This document shows, piece after piece, positions 27,999 through 36,800 of a DNA stretch of 64,000 nucleotides (position 1 is the stretch's first letter; the number at the start of each line of letters is the position of its first letter). The notes under the pieces are model-generated. The model saw nothing but the letters and a program-made list of their open reading frames with translations, was not told where the DNA came from and ran no database searches. Origin of the DNA: Segetibacter sp. (lineage in GTDB: Bacteria > Bacteroidota > Bacteroidia > Chitinophagales > Chitinophagaceae); contig NZ_JAOQAH010000084.1 in NCBI RefSeq assembly GCF_025963695.1, forward strand, positions 1-64,000, written 5' to 3'. The position numbers and the translations under genes are program-made.

Positions 27999-29981
27999 AT
28001 GTTTAAAGCTATTAAAGGGTATACTTTGAATATTGGAACAATTGTAAAAAGGCCTTTCCTGTTACTGGTAATAATGTTTCTGGGCGCAGAAGTACCAGCG
28101 CAACTATGTCAGGGAAGTCTTGGTGACCCCATCGTAAATATTACTTTTGGTGCAGGCTCCAACCCTGGTCCGGTTCTAACTACCACTAAAAATCTCAATT
28201 ATTTTTTTAACGATTGCCCTCAGGACGGTCTTTATACGGTTAGGAATAATACCAGCCGATGCCATAATAACACTTGGCATACCTTAAATAGCGATCACAC
28301 CGGTGATCCTAATGGTTATTTTATGCTAGTTAATGCTTCACTTCAAAAGAGTGAGTTTTATATTGATACCTTAAAGGGCTTATGCCCAAACACTACTTAC
28401 GAGTTTGCCGCTTGGATAACAAATGTTATTTTGCCCACGGCTTGTTTTGGAAATCCCAAAACGCCCAATCTTACTTTTAATATTGAAAAGACTGATGGAA
28501 CGGTTTTACAAACGTATAATACAGGAGATATTCAAGCGACACAAAGTCTAAATTGGAAACAATATGGCTCTTTTTTTACTACACCTGCAAACGGGACCAA
28601 TGTTGTTTTACGGCTTATTAATAACTCCATAGGCGGTTGTGGAAACGATCTCGCAATTGATGATATCACATTTCGTCCATGTGGCCCGCAATTGACACCT
28701 TCGATAAAGGGAGTACCTGATAAAGTGAAAACTTTATGTAGAGGAGACAATGCTGATATAACCTTTGAATGCAAGGCTTCGGCCGGATATAATAATCCTG
28801 CTTATCTGTGGCAACAAAGTAGCGACGGAGGGAACACCTGGTCAGACATTGCCGGAGAAAATAGTAATACAATGGTGCGAAAATTTACCTCAACAACGCC
28901 TGCCGGGCAGTATTTATACAGGCTCACGGTGGGAGAGGCTGATAATGTGGGGTTGGCTACATGCAGGGTAGCTTCCTCATCCCTTACTATTGATGTTAAA
29001 AATACTCCGGTTATTGGTATAACCAGCAATAGCCCTGCCTGTGAAAAAAGTGCAATTTCTTTGTCTGCCACTGGCGGAACAACTGCCTCTCAATATGCGT
29101 GGTCTGGGGTAAATTCTTTTACAGCTACGGGCCAATCTGTTACCATTAATAACGTTAGTTCAGTAAACGGGGGGAAATATTATGTGCAGGTTGTAAATTC
29201 CGACGGCTGCAAACATTTAGACTCAACAACTGTTTCAGTTACACCTGCCCCCGTAATTTCAACCGGGTTCACCAACAAAAATATTTGTAAGGGCGAAAGT
29301 GTATTACTAAGCAGTGCAGGCGGTACTTCTTATTTATGGTCACCCGCTTTGGGATTGTCGTCTACTTCTATTGCTAATCCTGTAGCAAAACCTGCTGACA
29401 GTACTGTATACACTGTTGTGGTTTCTAACGCCGCATTTTGTAAAGACAGCGCACGGGTAACCATCAATGTTTTAAAGAAACCTGTTGCTAATGCAGGACC
29501 GGATCAGGTTATGGTTGAAGGTCAAGCCGTACAATTAAAGGGAAGCGTAACCGAAGGAGATGCGGACATCAGCTGGTCCCCTGCTTTTTTTATCGATAAC
29601 ATACACGGCCTTCAGCCAATTGTAAATCCTGCTATCAGCACCAGCTATATCTTAACTGCCACTTCTAACAACGGATGCGGTATCTCTATAGATACAACAT
29701 GGGTACAAGTATATAAAAACGTAGTAATTCCAAATGCTTTTTCCCCAAATGGCGACGGCGTGAACGATACATGGAATATAAAGGCATTGGCCAGTTACGA
29801 TAATTACGAACTTTCTGTTTTTAACAGGTATGGGCAAAAGGTTCTGGATACTAAGAATTACAGTACTGCGTGGAATGGAACATTTAATGGAAAACCATTA
29901 CCTGTGGGAACCTATTACTATCTGCTGGATTTAAAGTTAAGGCTGTCTAAATTGAAAGGGTACGTGGTAATTATGAGATAA
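27999..29981 (+). CDS. Large secreted protein with Ig/PKD-like domains and T9SS type B sorting domain
   Basis: A 660-residue surface or secreted protein. A signal peptide lies within residues 1-35 (hydrophobic PFLLLVIMFLGAEVPAQ). Residues about 36-230 form a jelly-roll-like domain with several cysteines (LCQGSLGDP, CPQDGLYTV, CHNNTWHTL, FAAWITNV, LAIDDITFRPCGP), resembling carbohydrate-binding modules of gliding-associated proteins. Three Ig/PKD-like beta domains follow (about 235-330, 335-415, 418-575). The C-terminus is a CHU_C/type B sorting domain: VVIPNAFSPNGDGVNDTWNI, VFNRYGQKVLD, WNGTFNGKPLPVGTYYYLL. Type B cargo is usually exported with a dedicated PorP/SprF partner; one is encoded at 55661. 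Ligand unknown. Confidence 0.85.
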   Translation: MFKAIKGYTLNIGTIVKRPFLLLVIMFLGAEVPAQLCQGSLGDPIVNITFGAGSNPGPVLTTTKNLNYFFNDCPQDGLYTVRNNTSRCHNNTWHTLNSDHTGDPNGYFMLVNASLQKSEFYIDTLKGLCPNTTYEFAAWITNVILPTACFGNPKTPNLTFNIEKTDGTVLQTYNTGDIQATQSLNWKQYGSFFTTPANGTNVVLRLINNSIGGCGNDLAIDDITFRPCGPQLTPSIKGVPDKVKTLCRGDNADITFECKASAGYNNPAYLWQQSSDGGNTWSDIAGENSNTMVRKFTSTTPAGQYLYRLTVGEADNVGLATCRVASSSLTIDVKNTPVIGITSNSPACEKSAISLSATGGTTASQYAWSGVNSFTATGQSVTINNVSSVNGGKYYVQVVNSDGCKHLDSTTVSVTPAPVISTGFTNKNICKGESVLLSSAGGTSYLWSPALGLSSTSIANPVAKPADSTVYTVVVSNAAFCKDSARVTINVLKKPVANAGPDQVMVEGQAVQLKGSVTEGDADISWSPAFFIDNIHGLQPIVNPAISTSYILTATSNNGCGISIDTTWVQVYKNVVIPNAFSPNGDGVNDTWNIKALASYDNYELSVFNRYGQKVLDTKNYSTAWNGTFNGKPLPVGTYYYLLDLKLRLSKLKGYVVIMR

Positions 29982-30015
29982 AGTTTTTGAGGTCAACGAT
30001 AGAACGAATCCATGC

Positions 30016-30039
30016 TTCGGTTGCGTCGCACTCGTGTAC
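30016..30039 (-). repeat. Dispersed 24-bp intergenic repeat, copy 8
   Basis: Plus-strand reading GGTTGCGTCGCACTCGTGTAC, a close minus-strand copy 35 nt after the type B cargo gene. Confidence 0.8.
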
Positions 30040-30094
30040 AGCAAAACATTATTCTGCCACTTTTATTCCAATTGACCTACAAAAACAATTATGC

Positions 30095-30118
30095 AGCTAC
30101 CGGGCAACTCCGGTAGCT
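30095..30118. terminator. Hairpin, possible terminator without T-run
   Basis: Perfect 9-bp stem AGCTACCGG/CCGGTAGCT around GCAACT. No good T-run follows, so Rho-independent termination is uncertain. Confidence 0.4.
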
Positions 30119-30159
30119 TCGTCAAAAAATTGCTTATTAGCATTCTACTATTGCAGTTT

Positions 30160-30182
30160 AAACAATTCCGTTTGAATTGTTT
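30160..30182 (-). terminator. Hairpin downstream of the small helical protein gene
   Basis: AAACAATTC and GAATTGTTT arms (9 bp) around a 5-nt loop, 22 nt beyond the stop of the minus-strand gene 30204-30389. AT-rich; probable terminator. Confidence 0.45.
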
Positions 30183-30203
30183 GTTCTTAAAAACATTGCT
30201 TCA

Positions 30204-30389
30204 CTAATTTTCGAAATGGGGGAATTCTTCCTGGTAGAAACCTTCAACCAGGTTTTTCCTGTAAAGAAATTGCATGATGTCTGAAGCCGCAGTTTTACTG
30301 TCTATTAAGAAGCGCTCTTCCTGGTGACGTGACCGTTCTATTATCTGTGCAATTTTTAATTGAATCTCTGATCGCTCGAGGTTTGACAT
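30204..30389 (-). CDS. Small helical protein, paralogue of 44900-45073
   Basis: A 61-residue charged, all-helical protein of unknown function. The segment IAQIIERSRHQEERFLIDSK continuing TAASDIMQFL is matched almost residue for residue by the protein encoded at 44900-45073 (IEQIIERSRYQEETFLVDSK, then TAARNILQYL), which argues strongly that both are real genes. There is no signal peptide or membrane segment. The two copies lie on either side of the kinase/cell-wall island, both on the minus strand. I do not recognise the family. Confidence 0.75.
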   Translation of the reverse strand: MSNLERSEIQLKIAQIIERSRHQEERFLIDSKTAASDIMQFLYRKNLVEGFYQEEFPHFEN

Positions 30390-30823
30390 GTATTGGATTT
30401 TATGTAAGAAGTAGATAACGAAACTGTTTTTGAAATAGTATCAGCAGAACAAAAATCCGCGCTTTTTTCAAGGCTTCTTGCTAATAGTCGATAATTGCTA
30501 TTTATTGACTACTTATGCATGAAAAACGTAGAATAGAATAATAAAAGGTACAAGTGAGTGACACAAGAATGTAGAATAAAGAGTGGATGTTTGTATCAAA
30601 CAATAATTATGTAAAAAGTATTTGATTTTGTAGAGAATTATTAGAAGCGTGCGTAAGAGTGTTCGAGACTTTTTCTTACAAAAATTATTAAGCGCAACTT
30701 TTTTTAGAAAGTTCTCGTTTTTAGAAGTTAGACAGAAAATTTTGGGCCCTAAAATTCCGGTAACCTTTTGAAACAAAATTGTTTATGGAATGGTCTTTGA
30801 ATAGTTAAAGCCAAAAAGCAGGT
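30390..30823. other. Intergenic region upstream of the kinase/cell-wall island
   Basis: 434 bp, divergent. It holds one dispersed repeat (30548-30571) and the palindromic AATTTTGGGCCC/TAAAATT at about 30737-30755. The promoter for the island should lie here, but I could not find a full TTTG/TAnnTTTG pair. Confidence 0.45.
30548..30571 (+). repeat. Dispersed 24-bp intergenic repeat, copy 9
   Basis: GTACAAGTGAGTGACACAAG followed by AATG; a close copy of the GAGTGACACAA subtype. Confidence 0.8.
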
Positions 30824-31291
30824 ATGGTCAGAGGCTTGTATTTGCAAAGAATTATCAGCATCCTGTTATTTTTTTTCGTAGCATGTGGTAGTGATAAATC
30901 CGACGTTAAACCGCAATTTTATTATTATCCTAATAAAAATGTGTATTACGATTCTCTAAAAAAAAACTTCTGGTTTTCGTTAAATGGCGGTAAAAGCTGG
31001 AATAGATTTACTGATAGTACAGGTAGCGAACCAAAAACATTGGGTAGTAAAGTGGCAGTTTATACCGAGGATAGCGAAGTGTACAAAAATAATGAGAGCC
31101 ACAGAAAGTTGTATGCCGGAAAGTTGTATAGCATTAGTGTGGTAGATACAAGTACTTCCACTGGGCCGGAAGTGGCGGAACGCAAAGTTGTTGAAGAAGG
31201 AAGGGCTACTACAAGAAAAAAGTCGGCAGTAAAAAAATCTAAAAAAGGCATTGGTAAATTTTTAAATAAAATTTTTGGAAAGCGTAAATAA
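30824..31291 (+). CDS. Lipoprotein with basic C-terminal tail, first gene of the island
   Basis: A 155-residue predicted lipoprotein: hydrophobic signal IISILLFFFVAC with lipobox Cys21, then GSDKSD. The mature region (about 30-115) is beta-rich (FYYYPNKNVYYDSLKKNFWF, KVAVYTEDSEVY, KLYSISVVD). The last 35 residues are very basic (RKKSAVKKSKKGIGKFLNKIFGKRK), suited to binding polyanions such as teichoic-like polymers, LPS or nucleic acid. No family recognised. It lies 61 nt before the FHA-like gene and is probably in the same transcript, so a role in envelope stress sensing or as an envelope partner of the kinases is possible but unproven. Confidence 0.65.
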   Translation: MVRGLYLQRIISILLFFFVACGSDKSDVKPQFYYYPNKNVYYDSLKKNFWFSLNGGKSWNRFTDSTGSEPKTLGSKVAVYTEDSEVYKNNESHRKLYAGKLYSISVVDTSTSTGPEVAERKVVEEGRATTRKKSAVKKSKKGIGKFLNKIFGKRK

Positions 31292-31352
31292 AATATTGAA
31301 TGATATATACTTTTTCAGTTGCTTTAATGAAACAATTATTAAGAAATTTTAA

Positions 31353-32306
31353 ATGAAATCGAAGACGACATTGTGGCAACGTATGGGGTTACACGACTGG
31401 TTTCTTAAAAAAGAAGTAACCAGCGTTACCCAACAAATTCCAACGCTAACTCCTGATGATGTATATAAGTATATCATTCAAAAGTTTAATGAATCTATTG
31501 CGCAACTCTCTTTTGCTAACCGCGTTGTCTTTTTTCATGAATACATCATTTGTTTTAATCCGGAGGATTATAACCAGTTCATGGATAATAAGAGGGGTAT
31601 TTTCGGATTAATTATTCAGGAGTCTGTTAAGCACTTTTACGAAAGTCTAAAATCCTACAGGCTACAAGGTAAAACGGTAGAGCCTTCCAGTAATAAATGG
31701 GTTTTCAGGTTTGTTTCGCACCCCGATTATAAAAGGGGCGATAAAAGCTTTATAGGCAAACTATTACCGGGAAGTAACGTTCATAAGGAGGAAAACTTGC
31801 GGGTAACTTTTATTCCGCGACAAACAGGAATAGCAGAAACGTATGATATAAATGATGAAATTTTAAAAGATTTTACTTTTTATAGCGAAGGGTACTATGA
31901 GGTGCCTTACCAGGAAGACCTGATACTGGATGAGAAAAAAATTTTTAATTCGGAGAATTCGATATTTGCCCGTTTTGAAACAATCGTTCCCGACCGGGAG
32001 TATGCAGGTAAAAAGATTGAGTTTTTGATGAAGGAGGAAGACATAATTGTTACAGGAAAAGAAGATCACCGCGACAGTTCCAACATCTTCAAGATACCGT
32101 CCGAGTGGGTGAATACCCCTCACTTGAGAATTCGTTTTGATAAAAATAATGGAAAATTTTTTCTTTCTTCTTTCGGCGAAAAGACCATATTAAATGAAAA
32201 TGAGATTGTGGTTAGCAATACCGAAAATGTTTCGTGGGTAGAACTGCCGCTAAACTCAAAGATTGTTTTAAACGGAATAGTGGGTATTAACATTTTTAAG
32301 TCTTAA
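31353..32306 (+). CDS. FhaA-like protein with degenerate C-terminal FHA domain
   Basis: A 317-residue cytoplasmic protein. Residues about 30-150 (VYKYIIQKFNESIAQL, HEYIICFNPEDYNQF, WVFRFVSHPD) resemble the DUF3662-type N-terminal domain of actinobacterial FhaA. Residues about 225-317 read like an FHA fold (IEFLMKEEDIIVTGKE..., TPHLRIRFDKNNGKFFLSS, KTILNENEIV, WVELPLNSKIVLNGIVGINI), but the phosphothreonine-binding GR and SxxH motifs are lost (only TPH remains). So it may be a structural adaptor rather than a phosphopeptide reader. It is followed within 7 nt by a membrane peptide gene and then the PP2C gene. The assignment rests on reading the pattern, not on a search. Confidence 0.6.
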   Translation: MKSKTTLWQRMGLHDWFLKKEVTSVTQQIPTLTPDDVYKYIIQKFNESIAQLSFANRVVFFHEYIICFNPEDYNQFMDNKRGIFGLIIQESVKHFYESLKSYRLQGKTVEPSSNKWVFRFVSHPDYKRGDKSFIGKLLPGSNVHKEENLRVTFIPRQTGIAETYDINDEILKDFTFYSEGYYEVPYQEDLILDEKKIFNSENSIFARFETIVPDREYAGKKIEFLMKEEDIIVTGKEDHRDSSNIFKIPSEWVNTPHLRIRFDKNNGKFFLSSFGEKTILNENEIVVSNTENVSWVELPLNSKIVLNGIVGINIFKS

Positions 32307-32313
32307 ATCAGTT

Positions 32314-32412
32314 ATGAGTTCAATATTATCCATCACCTTGTTGGTCATTTGCATTTTACTTCTTGTAGCCAATTTTAAGGATATTAAAAACACACACAAT
32401 AACAATGGCTGA
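32314..32412 (+). CDS. 32-residue single-span membrane microprotein
   Basis: A short frame starting at ATG 32314: one hydrophobic helix (ILSITLLVICILLLVANF) and a polar tail (KDIKNTHNNNG). It starts 7 nt after the FHA-like gene and its stop lies 8 nt inside the PP2C gene, which starts at 32405, the tight overlap expected of translational coupling. A random frame would rarely be a perfect transmembrane helix in such a position. Possible role: small membrane partner of the phosphatase or synthase. Expression is unproven. Confidence 0.45.
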   Translation: MSSILSITLLVICILLLVANFKDIKNTHNNNG

Positions 32413-33826
32413 AAATTATTTTGGAATAACGGACACCGGAAAAATGCGGACAAACAATGAAGACACCTTCATTGCACAGCCTGTTTTGAATGATCAGTTT
32501 ATTGCTGCCTGCGTTATAGATGGTGTGGGAGGCTATGAAGGGGGTGAGGTAGCGGCGCGCCTTGCGCACGATGCTATTTTGGATCGGTTTAAGAGCAAAG
32601 TGAATGACTATATTAAACTGATGAAGGAAGCAATTGCAGCTGCAAATGAAGCAATTTATACAGAGAAAAAAGTAAGCCGGGCCAATGAGCAGATGGCCTG
32701 CGTGCTTACAGTAGCACTAGCTGATATTGCAAATAACAAATTTTATTATTGTCATGTTGGTGATACTCGTCTTTATTTATTCAGAGACAATTCACTTGTA
32801 AAAATTACGCGCGATCACTCTTTTGTTGGCTTTTTAGAAGATAGCGGTCGTTTAACCGAAGAGGCAGCAATGCGACATCCTAAACGCAATGAGATTAATA
32901 AAGCGCTTGGTTTTGATTCCTCAATTAAAGGCGATGATTATATAGAAACAGGAGAATCTCCTTTCCTTCCCGGCGATACTATTTTACTTTGTAGCGATGG
33001 ACTTTCTGACATGATTGGAAACAGTGCTATGGTTGCCATTCTGGATACAACTAAAAGCCTATCTGTTAAAGCTAAAGCGCTTGTTGATGCCGCTAATGCG
33101 GCCGGCGGAAAAGATAATATTACCGTTGTACTGGTTCAGAATAATAAGAGTCCTTTAATGCAAACTGCGACAAAGCCTGCAGTAAATATAAAAAAAAATG
33201 AAAGTCAGGATGGTTACGATATTTTGAAGAATACAAATTCACATTCAAATGAAAAGACGGCTATAAAAAATAGAAAGCGAAGCAGTATAGGGCCTTTTCT
33301 CATCTTTCTCTCCTTTCTTATATTGGTAGCTTTTTTATGGATTCTATACTCCAACTACAGCAATAAGAAAACTCGCGACGAAGAAGTGAGAAGTGCTATA
33401 GTCGTAAAGGAACGTAACCCCGAGGAACGGCAATTTGTAGACAGCATTAATGGCAACACAACGAAAGAAGTTTTTGTACTTAATACTCCCGACACTAAAG
33501 CTATAGTGATTACAGACTCAATACTTATAAAGAACGACTCATTGCATATTATAGGCAATGGGGTTACGCTGATTAGTGACTCAACTTATAAAGGTGCCGC
33601 CTTTACTATGGCTCCCGATTGTAAATATCTTCTGCTGGATAGTCTTACTCTTGAAAATTTTGACATAGGTGTTCTCACTAAAACTTCGGGGTTACATTTA
33701 AAAAATGTGCAGTTTAAAAATTGCCGGGTACCCGTACAGTACAACTTTTTATTTAAAGACAGGCCGGTTATAAACGGTCGATTTGCAGATACGGCTTTCT
33801 ACAATTTAGATTCAATACACCTATAA
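32405..33826 (+). CDS. PP2C-type Ser/Thr phosphatase with membrane anchor and exported C-terminal domain
   Basis: A 473-residue PstP-like protein. Cytoplasmic PP2C domain (1-255): TNNEDTF (Asp20), VIDGVGGYEGGE (Asp39, metal binding), YYCHVGDTRLYLF, ITRDHSFV, LLCSDGLSDMI, and GGKDNITVVLV with the last metal-binding Asp. All the expected metal ligands are present, so it should be active against phosphoserine/phosphothreonine. One transmembrane helix spans about 297-317. The exported part (about 318-473) has regular short strands (IVITDSILIKNDSLHIIGNG, ISDSTYKGAAFTMAPD, HLKNVQFKNCRVPVQ), suggesting a small right-handed beta-helix. It probably reverses the action of the kinases downstream. The SEDS-PBP fusion gene follows after 16 nt. 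Confidence 0.88.
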   Translation: MAENYFGITDTGKMRTNNEDTFIAQPVLNDQFIAACVIDGVGGYEGGEVAARLAHDAILDRFKSKVNDYIKLMKEAIAAANEAIYTEKKVSRANEQMACVLTVALADIANNKFYYCHVGDTRLYLFRDNSLVKITRDHSFVGFLEDSGRLTEEAAMRHPKRNEINKALGFDSSIKGDDYIETGESPFLPGDTILLCSDGLSDMIGNSAMVAILDTTKSLSVKAKALVDAANAAGGKDNITVVLVQNNKSPLMQTATKPAVNIKKNESQDGYDILKNTNSHSNEKTAIKNRKRSSIGPFLIFLSFLILVAFLWILYSNYSNKKTRDEEVRSAIVVKERNPEERQFVDSINGNTTKEVFVLNTPDTKAIVITDSILIKNDSLHIIGNGVTLISDSTYKGAAFTMAPDCKYLLLDSLTLENFDIGVLTKTSGLHLKNVQFKNCRVPVQYNFLFKDRPVINGRFADTAFYNLDSIHL

Positions 33827-33842
33827 TAATCACTGATTTAAA

Positions 33843-36800
33843 ATGGCTTCCAATTCCTCCAGTGTTGGTTCGAGAAAGGTTGAGCGTTTCTTTTTATTTC
33901 TGTTGAGTGTCGTGATGGTAGTACTTTTCTATCAGTTATTTACGGTCTTAACTGCAGATTTTGCTGATGTTCCAAAAAGACTGGCAAATGGAACAATGAT
34001 TAACTTAAACAGTAGCAAACCAGGGGAGCGAATTAAAATACTGCTTCAAAAAGGTTTTTATCTAAGAGATAAGAGGGATATCAATTTTATCGGCGATGTG
34101 GTGGAGAATGGCAGCAGAAATGTGCCGGGTGTTATTGATAACATCGGGGAATTAAATAAAAGCAACTTTAATGTAAATACAGAGACGGCATATTTACAGG
34201 GAGGAGAAGTATTTAGAAAAAGGGTACAGGTAGAAAGGTCTTTACTCGGTTTTTCAGATGAAGACTCAATACTATTTCAACAAGAGCGCAGAAAACCAGT
34301 TCAGCTTCCTTCAACTAATAATTTGGCCATGGGCGCCGGCTCTGTTGTTGGAGTAGTTCAAAATGGAGAAGAAATGCCGGTACAAGGTGTACTGGTTCGT
34401 TTACAGGTTATTCTTCCGCAAGACAGTTTATACAGCGAAAATGTGGGAGATGTGGAACAACGGATCGCGGTAAATGCCAAAGGGGTACGAAGGGTATTTG
34501 TGGTGGATTCTCTAAATAATCGTCAACTGCAATCTTTAACCGCCTTTGCAAGAACTGATGCAGCCGGCGCATTCACTTTCACCGGTTTACCCGCTAACAG
34601 GTCTTTTGCAGTGTTACCCCTTCAACCTGGTTTTGAGTTTGGCCGTTCCCAGGGAGTGGAAAATTTGGAAGGCAGTGAAACGTTTACTTTTATCCAATCT
34701 CCCAATACAATAAAGCTGTTTTCAAACCGTGATTTTAGTAACCTGAAAAAAGAAAAGTCGCTTATTGTTCGTACACCACGCGAAGCAACAACATGGTTTT
34801 GGATAATTGTTGCGTCTTTTATTGTTTCATTCTGGTTGCTTCACCTGCTTTTAACTTTTCGTTTTCCGCAGGCAGACCAACTTATCTTGCCGGTAATAAT
34901 GGTTTTAACAGGGCTGTCATTTGTAACCTTGTTCAGTCTGCAGGATCCGTTGAGAGATAGGTTCCTTTCAAAAAGTACACTTTTTTACTTCGGAGGAGGA
35001 ATTTTGGGAATTATTGTATTAATGCTTTTTAATCTTCGATACTTCACAACCGATTCTCTTATTTATCGCTTATTCTTCTTTAAAGGAAACCGTAAGGCTG
35101 CCAATGGATGGCCCTGGGCGGTAGTGGCAATGGGTTTACTACTTCTTACAATTGTTTTTGGAACTGGTCCCGAAGGCAGCGGTGTTAAAGTGAACCTTTT
35201 TGGTTTTCAACCAAGTGAAATAGTGAAGTATTTAGTCATTATTTTCCTTGCCGGCTTTTTTGCAGCTAATGAAAAATTTATATCAGAATATACCTCTTTA
35301 AACAAACGCTTCTACTTCTTCTTCTTTGCTTTGTTTGCTATTCTTACCACCATTTTTCTATTCCTGATCCTCGGTGATTTAGGTCCTGCAATGGTTTGCT
35401 GTTTCACCTTCATCATTCTTTTTTCTTTTTCCCGTGGTGATTTTGCAGATATGGTGGGAGCAGTGGTTCTTTATGTGCTTGCTCTATGGATCTGTAAGAA
35501 TGTTTGGATCGGCACTGCAATAATTGCTGCGATTCTTACGCTTTATACACTCTTCAAAAGGAAACAGTTAAGCGAATCAGCAGTGATGGCTTTAGTCGTT
35601 ATTGCCGGGTTTTTGTTACTTGACCAAATTCCTTACTTAGATAGATTGATCCCGGGACCTGTACAACGATTAACCGATAGAAAAGCCATTTGGCAAAATG
35701 CCTGGAACAATGAGGTGTTTGGTGGTGACCAGGTAGCAAACGGTATTTGGGCCATGTCGAGTGGCGGAGTTACAGGGCAGGGTGTAGGTGAAGGATTTGC
35801 CAAGACTATCCCTGAAGCACATACAGATATGATATTGCCGTCACTGGGCGAGGAATTTGGCTGGGCCGGAATTATTTGCATCTTTATTCTTTTTCTTATC
35901 TACCTGCACCGCTCGTTTATCATTGGTCGTCAAACAGGAACTCCTTTTTTATTTTACGTTTGCGCTGGTATTGGCGTTAGCACCTTTGTTCAGTTCCTGT
36001 TAATTGCCGGTGGTTCTACCGGCGCTTTACCCCTTTCGGGAGTTGCTTTGCCTTTCATGAGTTACGGTGGATCGTCCTTGCTTTGTAACATGCTTGCAGC
36101 CGGGTTTTTATTATCAGCCTCACATTTGCAAGGCTCTGTTGCTCAGATGAAATTTATAACCCGGCAGCAGGATAAAAATCTGTTGCCCGCTCTTGTTGCA
36201 GCCTGTGTTGGAATAGTGCTATTGGGAGTGAATGTTTCTAAGTATTTATTTAATAATAAAAAATGGGTGGTAGAACCAGCGTTGGTGGCGGATAGATCTG
36301 GGGCAAGAATGTTTAGCTACAATCCACGCATTTCTATTTTAATGAATAGATTACAAGCTGGTAATCTTCTTGACCGGAAAGGATTGATACTTGCTACCAG
36401 TCACCAGGAGCAAATTAATAAGCAGTATGACTCATTGATTGCCGTAGGCATTCCTAAACAAAACCTGGAGGCATTTGCGTACAAACGTTTAAACCGGTAT
36501 TATCCATTTGGTGAACAGATGTTTTTTTGGACAGGAGATGCAAACACCGGTGTTTTTAATGGTTCAACTAACGGGTACTTTGGAGAATACGAACACGCTG
36601 CGGAATTACGAGGTTTTCCAACGCCTACTTCTAAATTCCAGGTAAGTGCTACCCGGTACAAGGAAGATAGATTCTTGCCCGGAACTTCTACCGAAATGAC
36701 GGTTAACAGAAGAGATTATAGCGCGATAGCGCCATTGCTGCTGGCCGGTATTAATAGTCGCGAAGTCGCAACATTTAAGCAAAAAAACAGGGATGTACAA

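Noticed and set aside
29987..30175. 62-codon open frame after the type B cargo gene
   Set aside because: It runs through a dispersed repeat and a 9-bp hairpin, and shows no protein-like features.
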